From Enterobacteriaceae bacterium RIT693 (GTDB lineage: Bacteria; Pseudomonadota; Gammaproteobacteria; Enterobacterales; Enterobacteriaceae): a stretch of 64,000 bases of DNA. Shown piece after piece: positions 47,062-55,917 of the stretch (the stretch's first letter is position 1; each line of letters begins with the position of its first letter). The notes below the pieces were generated by a model, which was not told the origin of the DNA, made no database searches, and was given only the letters and a program-made list of their open reading frames with translations. The DNA lies in NCBI GenBank assembly GCA_009668225.1, contig WJYK01000004.1, positions 186,001 to 250,000 of the forward strand. Direction: 5' to 3'. The position numbers were made by a program, and so were the translations under genes.

Positions 47062-47709
47062 ATGTTACAGGTATACCTTGTTCGTCATGGCGAAACGCAG
47101 TGGAATGCGGAGCGCCGCATTCAGGGGCAGTCAGACAGCGCACTGACTGATAATGGAGAACGCCAGGCCTGGCAAGTGGCCGAGCGGGCCAGGGCCCTTG
47201 GCATCACCCACATCATCAGCAGCGATTTAGGCCGCACTCGCCGCACCGCAGAGATCATCGCCGAAGCCTGCGGCTGCGAGATTATCCTCGATGCCCGCCT
47301 GCGCGAGCTAAACATGGGCGTGCTTGAACGTCGTAAAATGGACTCGCTGACTGAAGAGGAAGAGGGCTGGCGCCGTCGTCTGGTGGACGGCACGCCGGAC
47401 GGGCGTATTCCTGAGGGCGAAAGCATGCTGGAGCTAAGCAACCGCATGCATGAGGCGCTAAATGCCTGCCGCGAGCTGCCGGCCGGAAGTCGCCCGTTAC
47501 TGGTGAGCCACGGTATGGCACTTGGGGGGCTTGTCAGTACTATTCTTGGGTTACCGGCATGGGCCGAGCGCCGCCTGCGTCTGCGCAACTGTTCGATATC
47601 CCGCGTGGATTATCAGCAAAGCCCGTGGCTGGCATCTGGATGGGTGGTTGAGACAGCAGGAGACATCTCGCATCTTGATGCTCCTGCTCTGGATGAAATC
47701 CAGCGTTAG
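47062..47709 (+). CDS. gpmB: Histidine phosphatase family protein GpmB (YtjC)
   Basis: Phosphoglycerate-mutase-like phosphatase. 215 residues. The catalytic motif LVRHGETQWNAERRIQGQSD is at residues 5-24 (nucleophile His9), Glu in GVLERRKM near 83, and the second His in VSHGMALGG near 150. Mutase activity in glycolysis is doubtful for this family; phosphatase activity is more likely. Its end overlaps the convergent rob stop by four bases. Confidence 0.94.
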   Translation: MLQVYLVRHGETQWNAERRIQGQSDSALTDNGERQAWQVAERARALGITHIISSDLGRTRRTAEIIAEACGCEIILDARLRELNMGVLERRKMDSLTEEEEGWRRRLVDGTPDGRIPEGESMLELSNRMHEALNACRELPAGSRPLLVSHGMALGGLVSTILGLPAWAERRLRLRNCSISRVDYQQSPWLASGWVVETAGDISHLDAPALDEIQR

Positions 47710-48575
47710 CGGCGTACCGGGATCAGGTATTCACAGCGGATTTGCATCGGCACATCCTGATCCCGTGTTTCATCCTGCGGATAGAAACGCTCGATATCCT
47801 GACCTTTACGGCGCGTCAGGTTTAGCGACGGCATGCAGGTACCGTACACCGTCAGGATAAAGTCCTGCAGCCCTGTGCCCAGCCCTTCATAGTTGAATTG
47901 TACATAGTCACCGCCTTCCAGCACCACCGGATGAGAATCCGGCAGGAAACCATTGGCCAGCTCCGGGGTGAGCGCCGTGGTGTAGAAGACTTCTTGTTCG
48001 TCGTCTTTTTCCGAGCTTGGGCGAGGTTCATGCAGGCCGTACAATACCCGAGGAATCGTCGGCGAGTTGCCCAGGAACTGGGTCCAGAACTGGATGCGCA
48101 TCTCATTGCGGAAGTCGGAGATTTGTTCCAGCGTGCAGCTGTAGCTTTGCGTCACGCCAACCAGATGCGTTTCCGGCAGGGTAATGAAATGGGCCTGCGG
48201 AGGCGTAAATTCGCCGAGACGCAGCGGTGGACGCATACCAAAAGCGCTCCAGTCAGGAGAGCGTCGGTAAAGCGCAGGCGTTTGAGCAAACTGTTTTTTA
48301 AAGGCGCGCGTAAACGTCTGCTGTGAGTCAAAGCGGTACTGCAACGCAATGTCGAGAATCGGTCTTGCGGTTAGACGCAGGGCAACGGCAGATTTGGAGA
48401 GTCGGCGGGCGCGAATATAGGCACCAATGGCGTGCCCGGTAACCTCTTTAAACATCCGTTGTAAATGCCACTTGGAATAACCTGCCTTTGCCGCCACATT
48501 ATCAAGGGCGAGAGGCTGATCGAGGTGGCCCTCCAGCCAGCTAAGCAGATCGCGAATGATCCCAGCCTGATCCAT
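47706..48575 (-). CDS. rob: AraC-family right origin-binding regulator Rob
   Basis: Activator of the mar-sox-rob stress and efflux regulon. 289 residues as in E. coli. The N-terminal AraC DNA-binding domain has two helix-turn-helix units (LDNVAAKAGYSKWHLQRMFKE near 22-42; ILDIALQYRFDSQQTFTRAFKK near 74-95). The C-terminal GyrI-like ligand domain begins near 120. Start ATG 48573-48575. The 211-base gap to creA holds the promoters of both genes and nothing else visible. Confidence 0.97.
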   Translation of the reverse strand: MDQAGIIRDLLSWLEGHLDQPLALDNVAAKAGYSKWHLQRMFKEVTGHAIGAYIRARRLSKSAVALRLTARPILDIALQYRFDSQQTFTRAFKKQFAQTPALYRRSPDWSAFGMRPPLRLGEFTPPQAHFITLPETHLVGVTQSYSCTLEQISDFRNEMRIQFWTQFLGNSPTIPRVLYGLHEPRPSSEKDDEQEVFYTTALTPELANGFLPDSHPVVLEGGDYVQFNYEGLGTGLQDFILTVYGTCMPSLNLTRRKGQDIERFYPQDETRDQDVPMQIRCEYLIPVRR

Positions 48576-48786
48576 AAAATATCCTCATCCATACAAGCGA
48601 ATGCCTGTTTACTAAGGTAGCGGATGATAGCATTTTTGTACTTTATGCATTCACCGTTTTTTTTTAACAAGTTGTGCCAAATTTGCCGATTATGGAGACA
48701 GGTTTTTCTAATAATGTGATATTCAACGATTTTTTAGCCTACTGTTGAATAGTCCCGTAGGGTAATTTTTAGACAATGGTAACAAT

Positions 48787-49260
48787 ATGAAATATAAAGC
48801 TTTAGCATTTTGCAGTGCGATTCTGGCCGCGAGCTTCGGCGCGAGCGCGGAGCAGATTGGATCGGTCGATACGGTGTTTAAAGTCTTTGGCCCCGATCAC
48901 AAGATTGTTGTAGAAGCTTTTGACGATCCCGACGTGAAGAACGTGACCTGCTATATCAGCCGTGCCAAAACCGGCGGTATCAAAGGTGGCCTCGGCTTAG
49001 CCGAAGACACTTCTGATGCGGCAATCTCCTGCCAGCAGGTTGGGCCGGTTGAGCTGAGCGACAAAATAAAAGCCGGCAAAGCACAGGGCGACGTGGTGTT
49101 CCAGAAACGGACCTCGCTGGTATTTAAAAAGCTGCAAGTGGTACGTTTCTACGATGCGAAGCGCAATACGTTGGCTTATCTTGCTTACTCTGACAGAGTT
49201 GTCGAGGGTTCACCGAAGAACGCCATCAGCGCGGTGCCGATTATTCCGTGGAGTAAATAA
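48787..49260 (+). CDS. creA: CreA family protein
   Basis: 157-residue exported protein of unknown function. Signal peptide [21 protein letters not shown] (1-21), then the conserved [27 protein letters not shown] and two cysteines ([18 protein letters not shown]) likely to form a disulphide. In E. coli creBCD follow; none of these is here. A hairpin at 49310-49340 follows. Confidence 0.95.
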   Translation: MKYKALAFCSAILAASFGASAEQIGSVDTVFKVFGPDHKIVVEAFDDPDVKNVTCYISRAKTGGIKGGLGLAEDTSDAAISCQQVGPVELSDKIKAGKAQGDVVFQKRTSLVFKKLQVVRFYDAKRNTLAYLAYSDRVVEGSPKNAISAVPIIPWSK

Positions 49261-49309
49261 TCGGTTCTATTGACGCTGAACGGATGCGCTCACGCGTCGC
49301 CGCCATGAG

Positions 49310-49340
49310 AAGCCTGATGTATTTCTGACGCATCAGGCTT
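49310..49340 (+). terminator. Probable terminator after creA
   Basis: Stem AAGCCTGATG / CATCAGGCTT, 10 perfect base pairs with an 11-base loop and no strong T-run. Confidence 0.55.
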
Positions 49341-49403
49341 GTCAGCTTCTGCCTTCCTTATTAGTGTGTTGAAACCGTTCCGCCGCCTTTTAAGGCTTCA
49401 TTG

Positions 49404-50306
49404 ATGCAGATTGAGCCGCTACCGCCCCTCAATACCCTTATCGCTTTCGAATGCGTTGCCCGCTACGGCAATATTTCTCGTGCTGCGGAAGAGCTAAACC
49501 TGACGCAAAGCGCGACCAGCCGCCAGATCCTGCAGCTGGAGGAAATGCTGGGTTGTAAGCTTTTCACCCGTACCCAGCGGCGCGTATTGCTTACGCCGCG
49601 CGGTGAAGCGTACGCCGCTCGCGTGCGGCAGCAGCTGGCTGCACTGTCACATGCCACGGCGGAAGTGATGGGTTGGACGGGGCTGCCGCAGGTGACCATC
49701 GCCTGTACCAGCGCCATGAGTTCGCTGTGGCTGTCGTCGCGCCTTTCGGCGCTGCACCGCGAGTTGCTGGATTTACAGGTTCGCATGAAAATCACCGACA
49801 ACTTCTCTGAACTGCGTTCATCGGAATTTGATCTGGCTATTTTTTACCTGCGGGATGTTCCGGTGGGCTTTCACGCCACGCCGCTCTTCGACGAGGTCTG
49901 CTATCCGATGTGCTCGCCGGCGTTTCTGTCGCACATCGGGTCTGACGCTCCCGCAGAAGCCCTGCTGCAGCATACGCTGCTGATTCAGGATGACCCGCAG
50001 CGAGAATGGACCGGTTGGAGCGACTGGTTTGCTTCGCAGAATGTCCTGAGCTTTGTGCCCCGGCAAACCTGGCGGGCCAATAACTATCCGTTTTTGGTGG
50101 AGACGGCGGTACGCGGGGACGGGATATTACTCGGCTGGGAAGGGCTGGTGCAGGATTATCTTAATCGGGGCGAGCTGGTTGCGGCGCACCCTGGAAAGCT
50201 GGCGGCCGCCAGTAAATGTTTCTTGCTTATCCCTCAGGATCGCTATGTGAAGCCGATTGTTCGCCATGTCATGAACTGGCTGCAGCGACAGCCTTCGGTG
50301 GAATAA
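49404..50306 (+). CDS. LysR-family regulator of the GcvA-like group
   Basis: 300 residues from ATG 49404; a TTG at 49401 is in frame but less likely. The helix-turn-helix (PLNTLIAFECVARYGNISRAAEELNLTQSATSRQILQLE) is seen across residues 9-47 and is of the GcvA/AmpR type. The effector domain starts near 90. It stands where creB would be in E. coli. The peptide-transport operon lies about 600 bases downstream on the same strand, with a small membrane gene in between on the other strand; control of that operon is plausible but unproven. Confidence 0.88.
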   Translation: MQIEPLPPLNTLIAFECVARYGNISRAAEELNLTQSATSRQILQLEEMLGCKLFTRTQRRVLLTPRGEAYAARVRQQLAALSHATAEVMGWTGLPQVTIACTSAMSSLWLSSRLSALHRELLDLQVRMKITDNFSELRSSEFDLAIFYLRDVPVGFHATPLFDEVCYPMCSPAFLSHIGSDAPAEALLQHTLLIQDDPQREWTGWSDWFASQNVLSFVPRQTWRANNYPFLVETAVRGDGILLGWEGLVQDYLNRGELVAAHPGKLAAASKCFLLIPQDRYVKPIVRHVMNWLQRQPSVE

Positions 50307-50435
50307 GCAGAAAATAGACGTTAATCACAAAAGACGATTATTTTATTATTGTCACTATCAATAAATTATTTATCCTTCCCCTTAGCCATAACCTTTTCTT
50401 ATATAAAATAGAAGAAAAGAAAAATTTAAAACATC

Positions 50436-50735
50436 TTAATCCTTTGGTTTATTTATCGTGTCTAAATCCAGAGGCGGTATTTTATTTTTTATCTCACCGC
50501 GGCGGCGATAAGAAGTATGCATACCTACCAGCGTGAAGACCAACCACATCGACTGTGATATTACCGATGCCAAATTAAAATCATGGCTCAGTGAATACAG
50601 CCCGCCGACGCATCCCGCGATGTTAAGACAAGCATAACCATTTGAATCTATTGATAGCCTTCGCATTTGAACCAGTGCATAGGCCAACAGGTAACAAAAG
50701 ACGCCAATTAAACCTACAAGGGTATGCAGTTCCAC
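50436..50735 (-). CDS. Small membrane protein, CBU_0592-like
   Basis: 99 residues from the GTG at 50733-50735, which has AGGAAAG five bases upstream. Three hydrophobic segments (VGLIGVFCYLLAYALVQM; GYACLNIAGCVGGLYSL; VISQSMWLVFTLVGM) and the NxxG turn match the small CBU_0592 membrane family. The function is unknown. The frame stays open to an ATG at 50831, adding 32 very basic residues (KKTRSRAAAKKIISRSRS). That start cannot be excluded, but the extension looks unlike the family. The gap on its downstream side is AT-rich and holds nothing I recognise. Confidence 0.7.
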   Translation of the reverse strand: MELHTLVGLIGVFCYLLAYALVQMRRLSIDSNGYACLNIAGCVGGLYSLSHDFNLASVISQSMWLVFTLVGMHTSYRRRGEIKNKIPPLDLDTINKPKD

Positions 50736-50927
50736 ATTTTCTTTCCTGGTGTGACTCCGTGATCGGGAAATTATCTTTTTTGCCGCGGCTCTGCTGCGCG
50801 TTTTTTTCATAGTCTGATACGAAAAACTCATGCATCAGTGTTTAGCGCTTTTGATATAAATCATAAATAGATGTGCTATGGCATCTGGCCGGTGGTCAGA
50901 CAAACAAATAATAACGGAGAAAAATAA

Positions 50928-52517
50928 ATGAAAGACGATCGTTCAGACGAAAATAAATACCTGCAAGGCGTGAACATGAGCCGCCGTTCATTTATCAACA
51001 CGGCGGCGCTGATTGGGATGGGCAGCGCGCTGTCGCTTTCGCCGCTGGCGGGTTTTGCCGCCGAGGCCACGCCTAAAAAAGGTGGCGTGCTGAAGCTCGG
51101 AATGTCGGGAGGCAATACCAGCGATTCTCTGGATCCCACGCTCTTTAGCGACTGGGTGCCGCTTAACCAGGCGTACATGCTGATGAACGGTTTGGTGGAA
51201 ATTGATGAGACCAATCAGGCCACGCCGGAGCTGCTGGAAAGCTGGGTGGCGAAGCCGGGCGCGCAGGAGTGGACGTTTAAAGTGCGCCAGGGCGTAACCT
51301 TCCATAACGGTAAAACGCTCACCGTCGAAGACATTCTCTACTCGATTAACCTGCACCGTGGCGACCAGTCGCGCAGCGCGATCAAAACTCAGCTGGCGGC
51401 CATCAAAGAGCTGAAGAAGAGCGGTGACAACGAAATTACCTTAACCCTGGACAGCGGCAACGCCGACCTGCCGTTCCTGCTGGCGGACTACCATCTCGTA
51501 GTGGTGCCGGACGGATTTACCGACTGGAAACACCCGATTGGCACCGGCGGCTTCGTGTTTGACCAGTACCAGCCGGGCGTGCGCTCCTACTTCAAGCGTA
51601 ACCCAAATTACTGGAAGCCTAACCGCGCGTTTGTAGACGCAGTTGAAGTGTTGGTTATCAACGATGCTACGGCCCGCACCAACGCCCTTATCTCAGGCCA
51701 GGTACACGCCATCAACCGCGTTGATTTTAAAACCGTTGATTTCCTGAAGCGCAGTCCGGCGTTGAACATCGTGCGTGCGGCCGGGGGGCAACATTTTACC
51801 TTCCTGATGGACTGTCGGGTGGCACCGTTTAATAACAACGATGTACGTACTGCCATTAAATACGGCATCGATCGTGAAAAATTATTGGCTACTGTCCTTC
51901 GGGGCTACGGCACGCTCGGCAACGATCATCCGATCCCGAAAACCGATCGCTTCTTCAATAAGAGCCTGGAGCAACGTGCCTACGATCCTGATAAGGCGAA
52001 GTTCTTCCTGAAAAAAGCCGGGCTTAGCGCGCTGCCGATCGAGCTGTCCTCATCGGACGCGGCTTTTGCCGGGGCACTTGATGCGGCCGCGCTGTTCCAG
52101 GGCGAAGCCGCCGCGGCCGGGATCCAGGTCAGCATCAAACGCCAGCCGGCAGACAGCTACTGGGATGACGTCTGGATGAAAGCGCCGTTTAGCATGGGGT
52201 ACTGGGGCGGGCGTCCAACCGCAGATCAGATGTTCTCCACCGCCTGGCAGTCCACGGCGAAATGGAACGACACCCACTGGAAGAACGACAAGTTCGACAG
52301 CCTGCTCATTCAGGCCCGCTCGCTGCTTGACGAGCAGAAACGTGCGGAAATCTACGGCGAACTGCAAAGCATTGCCCGCGATGACGGCGGCGCAATGATC
52401 CCGCTGTTTGGCGATTACCTTGATGCCGCCAGCAAAAAAGTCGGCGGCGTAAAACCGCATCCGCTGTTCAACTTCATGGGTGGCCGTCTGGCCGAACGCG
52501 TCTGGCTGGAGTCGTAA
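50928..52517 (+). CDS. ABC transporter substrate-binding protein, peptide/opine family 5
   Basis: 529-residue periplasmic binding protein (SBP_bac_5, DppA/OppA-like). Residues 17-50 form a twin-arginine signal, SRRSFINTAALIGMGSALSL then PLAGFAAEA, unusual for enterobacterial peptide-binding proteins. The mature chain has the family patterns KPGAQEWTFKVRQGVTFHNGKTLTVEDI near 105 and DVRTAIKYGIDREKL near 305. An internal ATG at 50976 would start at MSRRSF and is also possible. It is the first gene of a five-gene operon; the next start overlaps its stop by one base. Confidence 0.92.
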   Translation: MKDDRSDENKYLQGVNMSRRSFINTAALIGMGSALSLSPLAGFAAEATPKKGGVLKLGMSGGNTSDSLDPTLFSDWVPLNQAYMLMNGLVEIDETNQATPELLESWVAKPGAQEWTFKVRQGVTFHNGKTLTVEDILYSINLHRGDQSRSAIKTQLAAIKELKKSGDNEITLTLDSGNADLPFLLADYHLVVVPDGFTDWKHPIGTGGFVFDQYQPGVRSYFKRNPNYWKPNRAFVDAVEVLVINDATARTNALISGQVHAINRVDFKTVDFLKRSPALNIVRAAGGQHFTFLMDCRVAPFNNNDVRTAIKYGIDREKLLATVLRGYGTLGNDHPIPKTDRFFNKSLEQRAYDPDKAKFFLKKAGLSALPIELSSSDAAFAGALDAAALFQGEAAAAGIQVSIKRQPADSYWDDVWMKAPFSMGYWGGRPTADQMFSTAWQSTAKWNDTHWKNDKFDSLLIQARSLLDEQKRAEIYGELQSIARDDGGAMIPLFGDYLDAASKKVGGVKPHPLFNFMGGRLAERVWLES

Positions 52518-53464
52518 TGAAAAAACAGATCCTTCATCGCTTATTGCTTGGCGTACTGACGCTGTGGCTGGTTTCGGTGCTGATCTTCGTTGGCACCGAG
52601 CTTTTGCCCGGTGACGTAGCCAGCGCCATTCTGGGGCAAAACGGTACGCCGGAAACTATCGCCGCGCTGCGCCTGCAGCTTGGCCTCGATCAGCCTGCGG
52701 TTTATCGTTATCTGCACTGGCTGTCCGGCGTGCTGCACGGAGACTTAGGCACTTCGCTTGCCAATAACCAGCCTATCGGCGCAGAGCTGCTGCCTCGTTT
52801 GGCGAACACGCTGTTCCTCGCCGTTTATGCCGCGCTGATTGCGATTCCGTTAGCGGTGGTGCTGGGGATTGCCTCTGCGGTATGGCGCGGCTCCTGGTTT
52901 GACCGCCTGGCAAATACGCTGACGCTGATGAGCATTTCGGTGCCGGAGTTTTTCGTCGGCTACGTGCTGGTTATCTTCTTTGCTATTCGCCTGGCCTGGT
53001 TTCCAAGCCTGGCGCTGGTCGACCCGGATGCCAGCCTCCTTGAGCGGCTCTACGCCTGCACGTTGCCGATGCTGACGCTGGTGCTGGTGGTGCTGGCGCA
53101 TATGCTGCGTATGACGCGTGCGTCAGTCGGGGCGGTGATGTCCAGCAGCTATATCGAAACGGCGCTGCTCAAAGGGCTTTCCCGCTGGCGCATCGTGCTC
53201 AGTCACGCGCTGCCAAACGCGCTGGCGCCGATCATCAACGTCATTGCTTTTAACCTGGCGTATCTGGTGGTGGGCGTGATCCTGGTTGAAGTGGTCTTTG
53301 TCTATCCGGGCATTGGGCAGCTAATGGTGGACGCGGTAACGAAACGCGATTTGCCGGTGGTGCAAGCCTGCGGGCTGCTGTTTGGCGGAACCTATATCCT
53401 GCTGAATACGGCGGCGGATTTGCTGGCTATCTGGTGCAACCCACGACTGCGACATGCGAGGTAG
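52517..53464 (+). CDS. ABC transporter permease, DppB type
   Basis: 315-residue inner-membrane permease with six hydrophobic segments. The N-terminal block ILHRLLLGVLTLWLVSVLIF and LPGDVASAILGQNGTPETIAALRLQLGLDQP are typical of DppB/OppB. The EAA loop (ETALLKGLSRWRIVLSHALPNA) near residue 215 contacts the ATPase. The ATG overlaps the upstream TAA (TAATG), so translation is coupled. The other permease follows after three bases. Confidence 0.94.
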   Translation: MKKQILHRLLLGVLTLWLVSVLIFVGTELLPGDVASAILGQNGTPETIAALRLQLGLDQPAVYRYLHWLSGVLHGDLGTSLANNQPIGAELLPRLANTLFLAVYAALIAIPLAVVLGIASAVWRGSWFDRLANTLTLMSISVPEFFVGYVLVIFFAIRLAWFPSLALVDPDASLLERLYACTLPMLTLVLVVLAHMLRMTRASVGAVMSSSYIETALLKGLSRWRIVLSHALPNALAPIINVIAFNLAYLVVGVILVEVVFVYPGIGQLMVDAVTKRDLPVVQACGLLFGGTYILLNTAADLLAIWCNPRLRHAR

Positions 53465-53467
53465 TCT

Positions 53468-54298
53468 ATGAAAAATATCAAAATTCGCACGGTGCCGCTG
53501 TCGGCAATATTGGGCCTGGTCATTATTGCCATCAATTTGATTGCCGCGCTTTTTGCTCCCTGGCTGGCGCCGCACAGCGAAACGGCACAGGTAGGTGACA
53601 TCTGGATGCTGCCGTCCAGCTCGATGCCGTTCGGCACCGACAGCCTTGGGCGTGACATGCTTTCGCGCATTCTTTTCGGCGCACGCACCACCATTGCCAT
53701 TGCGCTGGCGATCACCGCTATCTCGTTTGTGGTGGGCATTATTACCGGGTTTACCGCCGCCATTTACGGGCGCTGGGTGGACGTCGTGCTCACCCGCATC
53801 GTTGATACGCTGATGTCGATACCGGTGTTGATTCTGGCGCTGATCGTGCTGTCCGTGCTGGGAACATCCATTCCCGTTCTGGTCGGGACGATTGCGCTAT
53901 TAGACGCCACCCGAGTTTTCCGTCTGGCCAGACTTGTCGCGCAGGGGATTGTTTGTCTCGAGTACGTGGAGGCGGCACGCCTGCGTGGAGAAGGGCTGTG
54001 GTGGATCGTACGCAAAGAGTTTCTGCCTAACGCCATGCCGCCGCTGCTGGCGGAGTTTGGCATGCGCTTCTGTTTTACCTTCCTGTTTATTGCCGGACTG
54101 AGCTTCCTCGGGCTGGGTATTCAGCCGCCCTGGGCGGACTGGGGCAGCATGGTGCGCGATAACGCGCAGGCCATCAACTTTGGTCAGTTTGCTCCTCTTT
54201 ACCCTGCCGCGGCGATTGCCCTGCTGACGATTGGCGTCAACCTGGTGGTCGACTGGCTGCTGGTGCGTAATAACCTTTCGTTGGGAGAAGAGGGATGA
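53468..54298 (+). CDS. ABC transporter permease, DppC type
   Basis: 276-residue partner permease with six hydrophobic segments. MPFGTDSLGRDMLSRILFGART near residue 52 is the DppC signature and EAARLRGEGLWWIVRKEFLPNA near 160 is the EAA loop. Its stop overlaps the ATPase start by four bases (ATGA). Confidence 0.94.
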   Translation: MKNIKIRTVPLSAILGLVIIAINLIAALFAPWLAPHSETAQVGDIWMLPSSSMPFGTDSLGRDMLSRILFGARTTIAIALAITAISFVVGIITGFTAAIYGRWVDVVLTRIVDTLMSIPVLILALIVLSVLGTSIPVLVGTIALLDATRVFRLARLVAQGIVCLEYVEAARLRGEGLWWIVRKEFLPNAMPPLLAEFGMRFCFTFLFIAGLSFLGLGIQPPWADWGSMVRDNAQAINFGQFAPLYPAAAIALLTIGVNLVVDWLLVRNNLSLGEEG

Positions 54299-55917
54299 CA
54301 CAACCGATATTACAGATGCGTGATTTACGCATTGAAACCGAGCAGGGGCTGCCGCTGGTGAACGGCATTTCCCTTAGCCTGATGCCCGGTGAGGTGCTGG
54401 GACTTATTGGCGAGTCCGGCGCGGGTAAATCGACCATTGGCCTTGCCGCTTTGGGCTATGCCAGGCCGGGTTGCCGTATTGCGGGCGGCGAAGTGCTGGT
54501 AGCCGGGCAAAACATTGTGGCGCTTTCCAGCAAAGAGAAACGGGCGTTTCGTGGTAAGCGCGTGGCCTATGTTGCGCAGAGCGCCGCCGCGGCGTTTAAC
54601 CCGGCGCTGACCATCGGTAAGCAGGTTTGCGAAGGGCCACTTCGTCATGGATTGATGAATCCGGAGGAGGCGCAGGCCTGGGCCGTGACGCTGTTTAAAG
54701 CGCTGGATCTCCCCGAGCCTGAAACGATCGGCCAGCGTTATCCGCATCAGCTCTCCGGCGGCCAGCTCCAGCGCGCGATGGCGGCGATGGCGATGTCCTG
54801 CAAGCCGGATATTCTGGTGCTGGATGAGCCTACCACTGCCCTGGACGTCACCACCCAAATCGAGGTGTTGGTGATGCTGCGTAAGCTGGTCAGAGAGTTT
54901 AATACCGCCGCGTTGTACATCACCCACGATCTGGCGGTCGTGGCCCAAATTGCCGACCGCATTATGGTCCTGCGGCAGGGAAGTGAGGTGGAAAGTGGCA
55001 GCACCGCCGATATTCTGCAAAACCCAGCTGAAAGCTATACGCAGCGGCTGGTGTCGGAACGTGCTCATGCTTTAACGCCGGTTCATGCTGAAAGTAAACC
55101 AGAGGGGCGGCTCCTGGCGTTGGAAAATATCTCTACGGGCTACAACGGCAAAACTGTCGTCCACAACGTCTCACTCAGTATCGCCAAAGGGGAAACAGTG
55201 GCCATTATCGGCGAGTCCGGCAGCGGGAAGAGCACGCTGGCTCGCGCGCTGTGTGGCCTGCTGAGCGACACGAGGGGAACGGTCACTTTCGCTGACAAGG
55301 CGCTGGCTAACCGCTACCAGCAGCGCGATAAAGAGACGCTGCGGCGTATTCAAATGATCTATCAGCTGCCCGACGTGGCGCTCAATCCAAGGCAAACCGT
55401 GCTCGAGGCCATTGGTCGCCCGGTGGCGTTCTATTTTGGTCTCGATAAACAGCAGGTTCGTGCGCGAGTGCTTGAGCTGCTGAAGCTGACCGAACTCCCC
55501 GATTACCTCATTGACCGCTATCCCGGTTCGCTTTCCGGTGGCCAAAAGCAGCGAGTATGTATTGCGCGTGCGCTCGCCGCACGGCCGGATCTGATCATCT
55601 GTGATGAGGCGACTTCGGCGCTCGATCCGCTGGTCGCGGAAGAGGTTCTGAAACTGCTGCGAAACCTGCAGGAACAGCTGGGGCTTTCTTACCTGTTTAT
55701 TACCCACGACCTGAGTACCGTGAAGCGTATCGCCCAGCAGGTCGCCGTGATGTATCAGGGGAACGTTGTTGCTCAGGGACCGACCGGGCAGGTATTCAGC
55801 GCCCCGATGCACAGCTATACCGAAAAACTGCTGACCTCCGTGCCGGAAATGCGCCCTTCCTGGCTGGATGAGGTGCTGGGTCAGCGTCAGCTAAATGCGA
55901 TGGCAGGAGCCTCATGA
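54295..55917 (+). CDS. Fused dual-ATPase ABC protein of the peptide transporter
   Basis: 540 residues holding both ATPase halves in one chain, like GsiA or YejF. NBD1: Walker A GESGAGKST near residue 40, signature LSGGQLQRAM near 155, Walker B ILVLDEPTTALD near 172. NBD2: GESGSGKSTLARAL near 303, LSGGQKQRVCIARAL near 415, LIICDEATSALD near 433. Each half ends in the oligopeptide-family C-terminal region (ESYTQRLVSE; HSYTEKLLTSVPE). It overlaps its neighbours on both sides by four bases. Confidence 0.95.
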   Translation: MTQPILQMRDLRIETEQGLPLVNGISLSLMPGEVLGLIGESGAGKSTIGLAALGYARPGCRIAGGEVLVAGQNIVALSSKEKRAFRGKRVAYVAQSAAAAFNPALTIGKQVCEGPLRHGLMNPEEAQAWAVTLFKALDLPEPETIGQRYPHQLSGGQLQRAMAAMAMSCKPDILVLDEPTTALDVTTQIEVLVMLRKLVREFNTAALYITHDLAVVAQIADRIMVLRQGSEVESGSTADILQNPAESYTQRLVSERAHALTPVHAESKPEGRLLALENISTGYNGKTVVHNVSLSIAKGETVAIIGESGSGKSTLARALCGLLSDTRGTVTFADKALANRYQQRDKETLRRIQMIYQLPDVALNPRQTVLEAIGRPVAFYFGLDKQQVRARVLELLKLTELPDYLIDRYPGSLSGGQKQRVCIARALAARPDLIICDEATSALDPLVAEEVLKLLRNLQEQLGLSYLFITHDLSTVKRIAQQVAVMYQGNVVAQGPTGQVFSAPMHSYTEKLLTSVPEMRPSWLDEVLGQRQLNAMAGAS

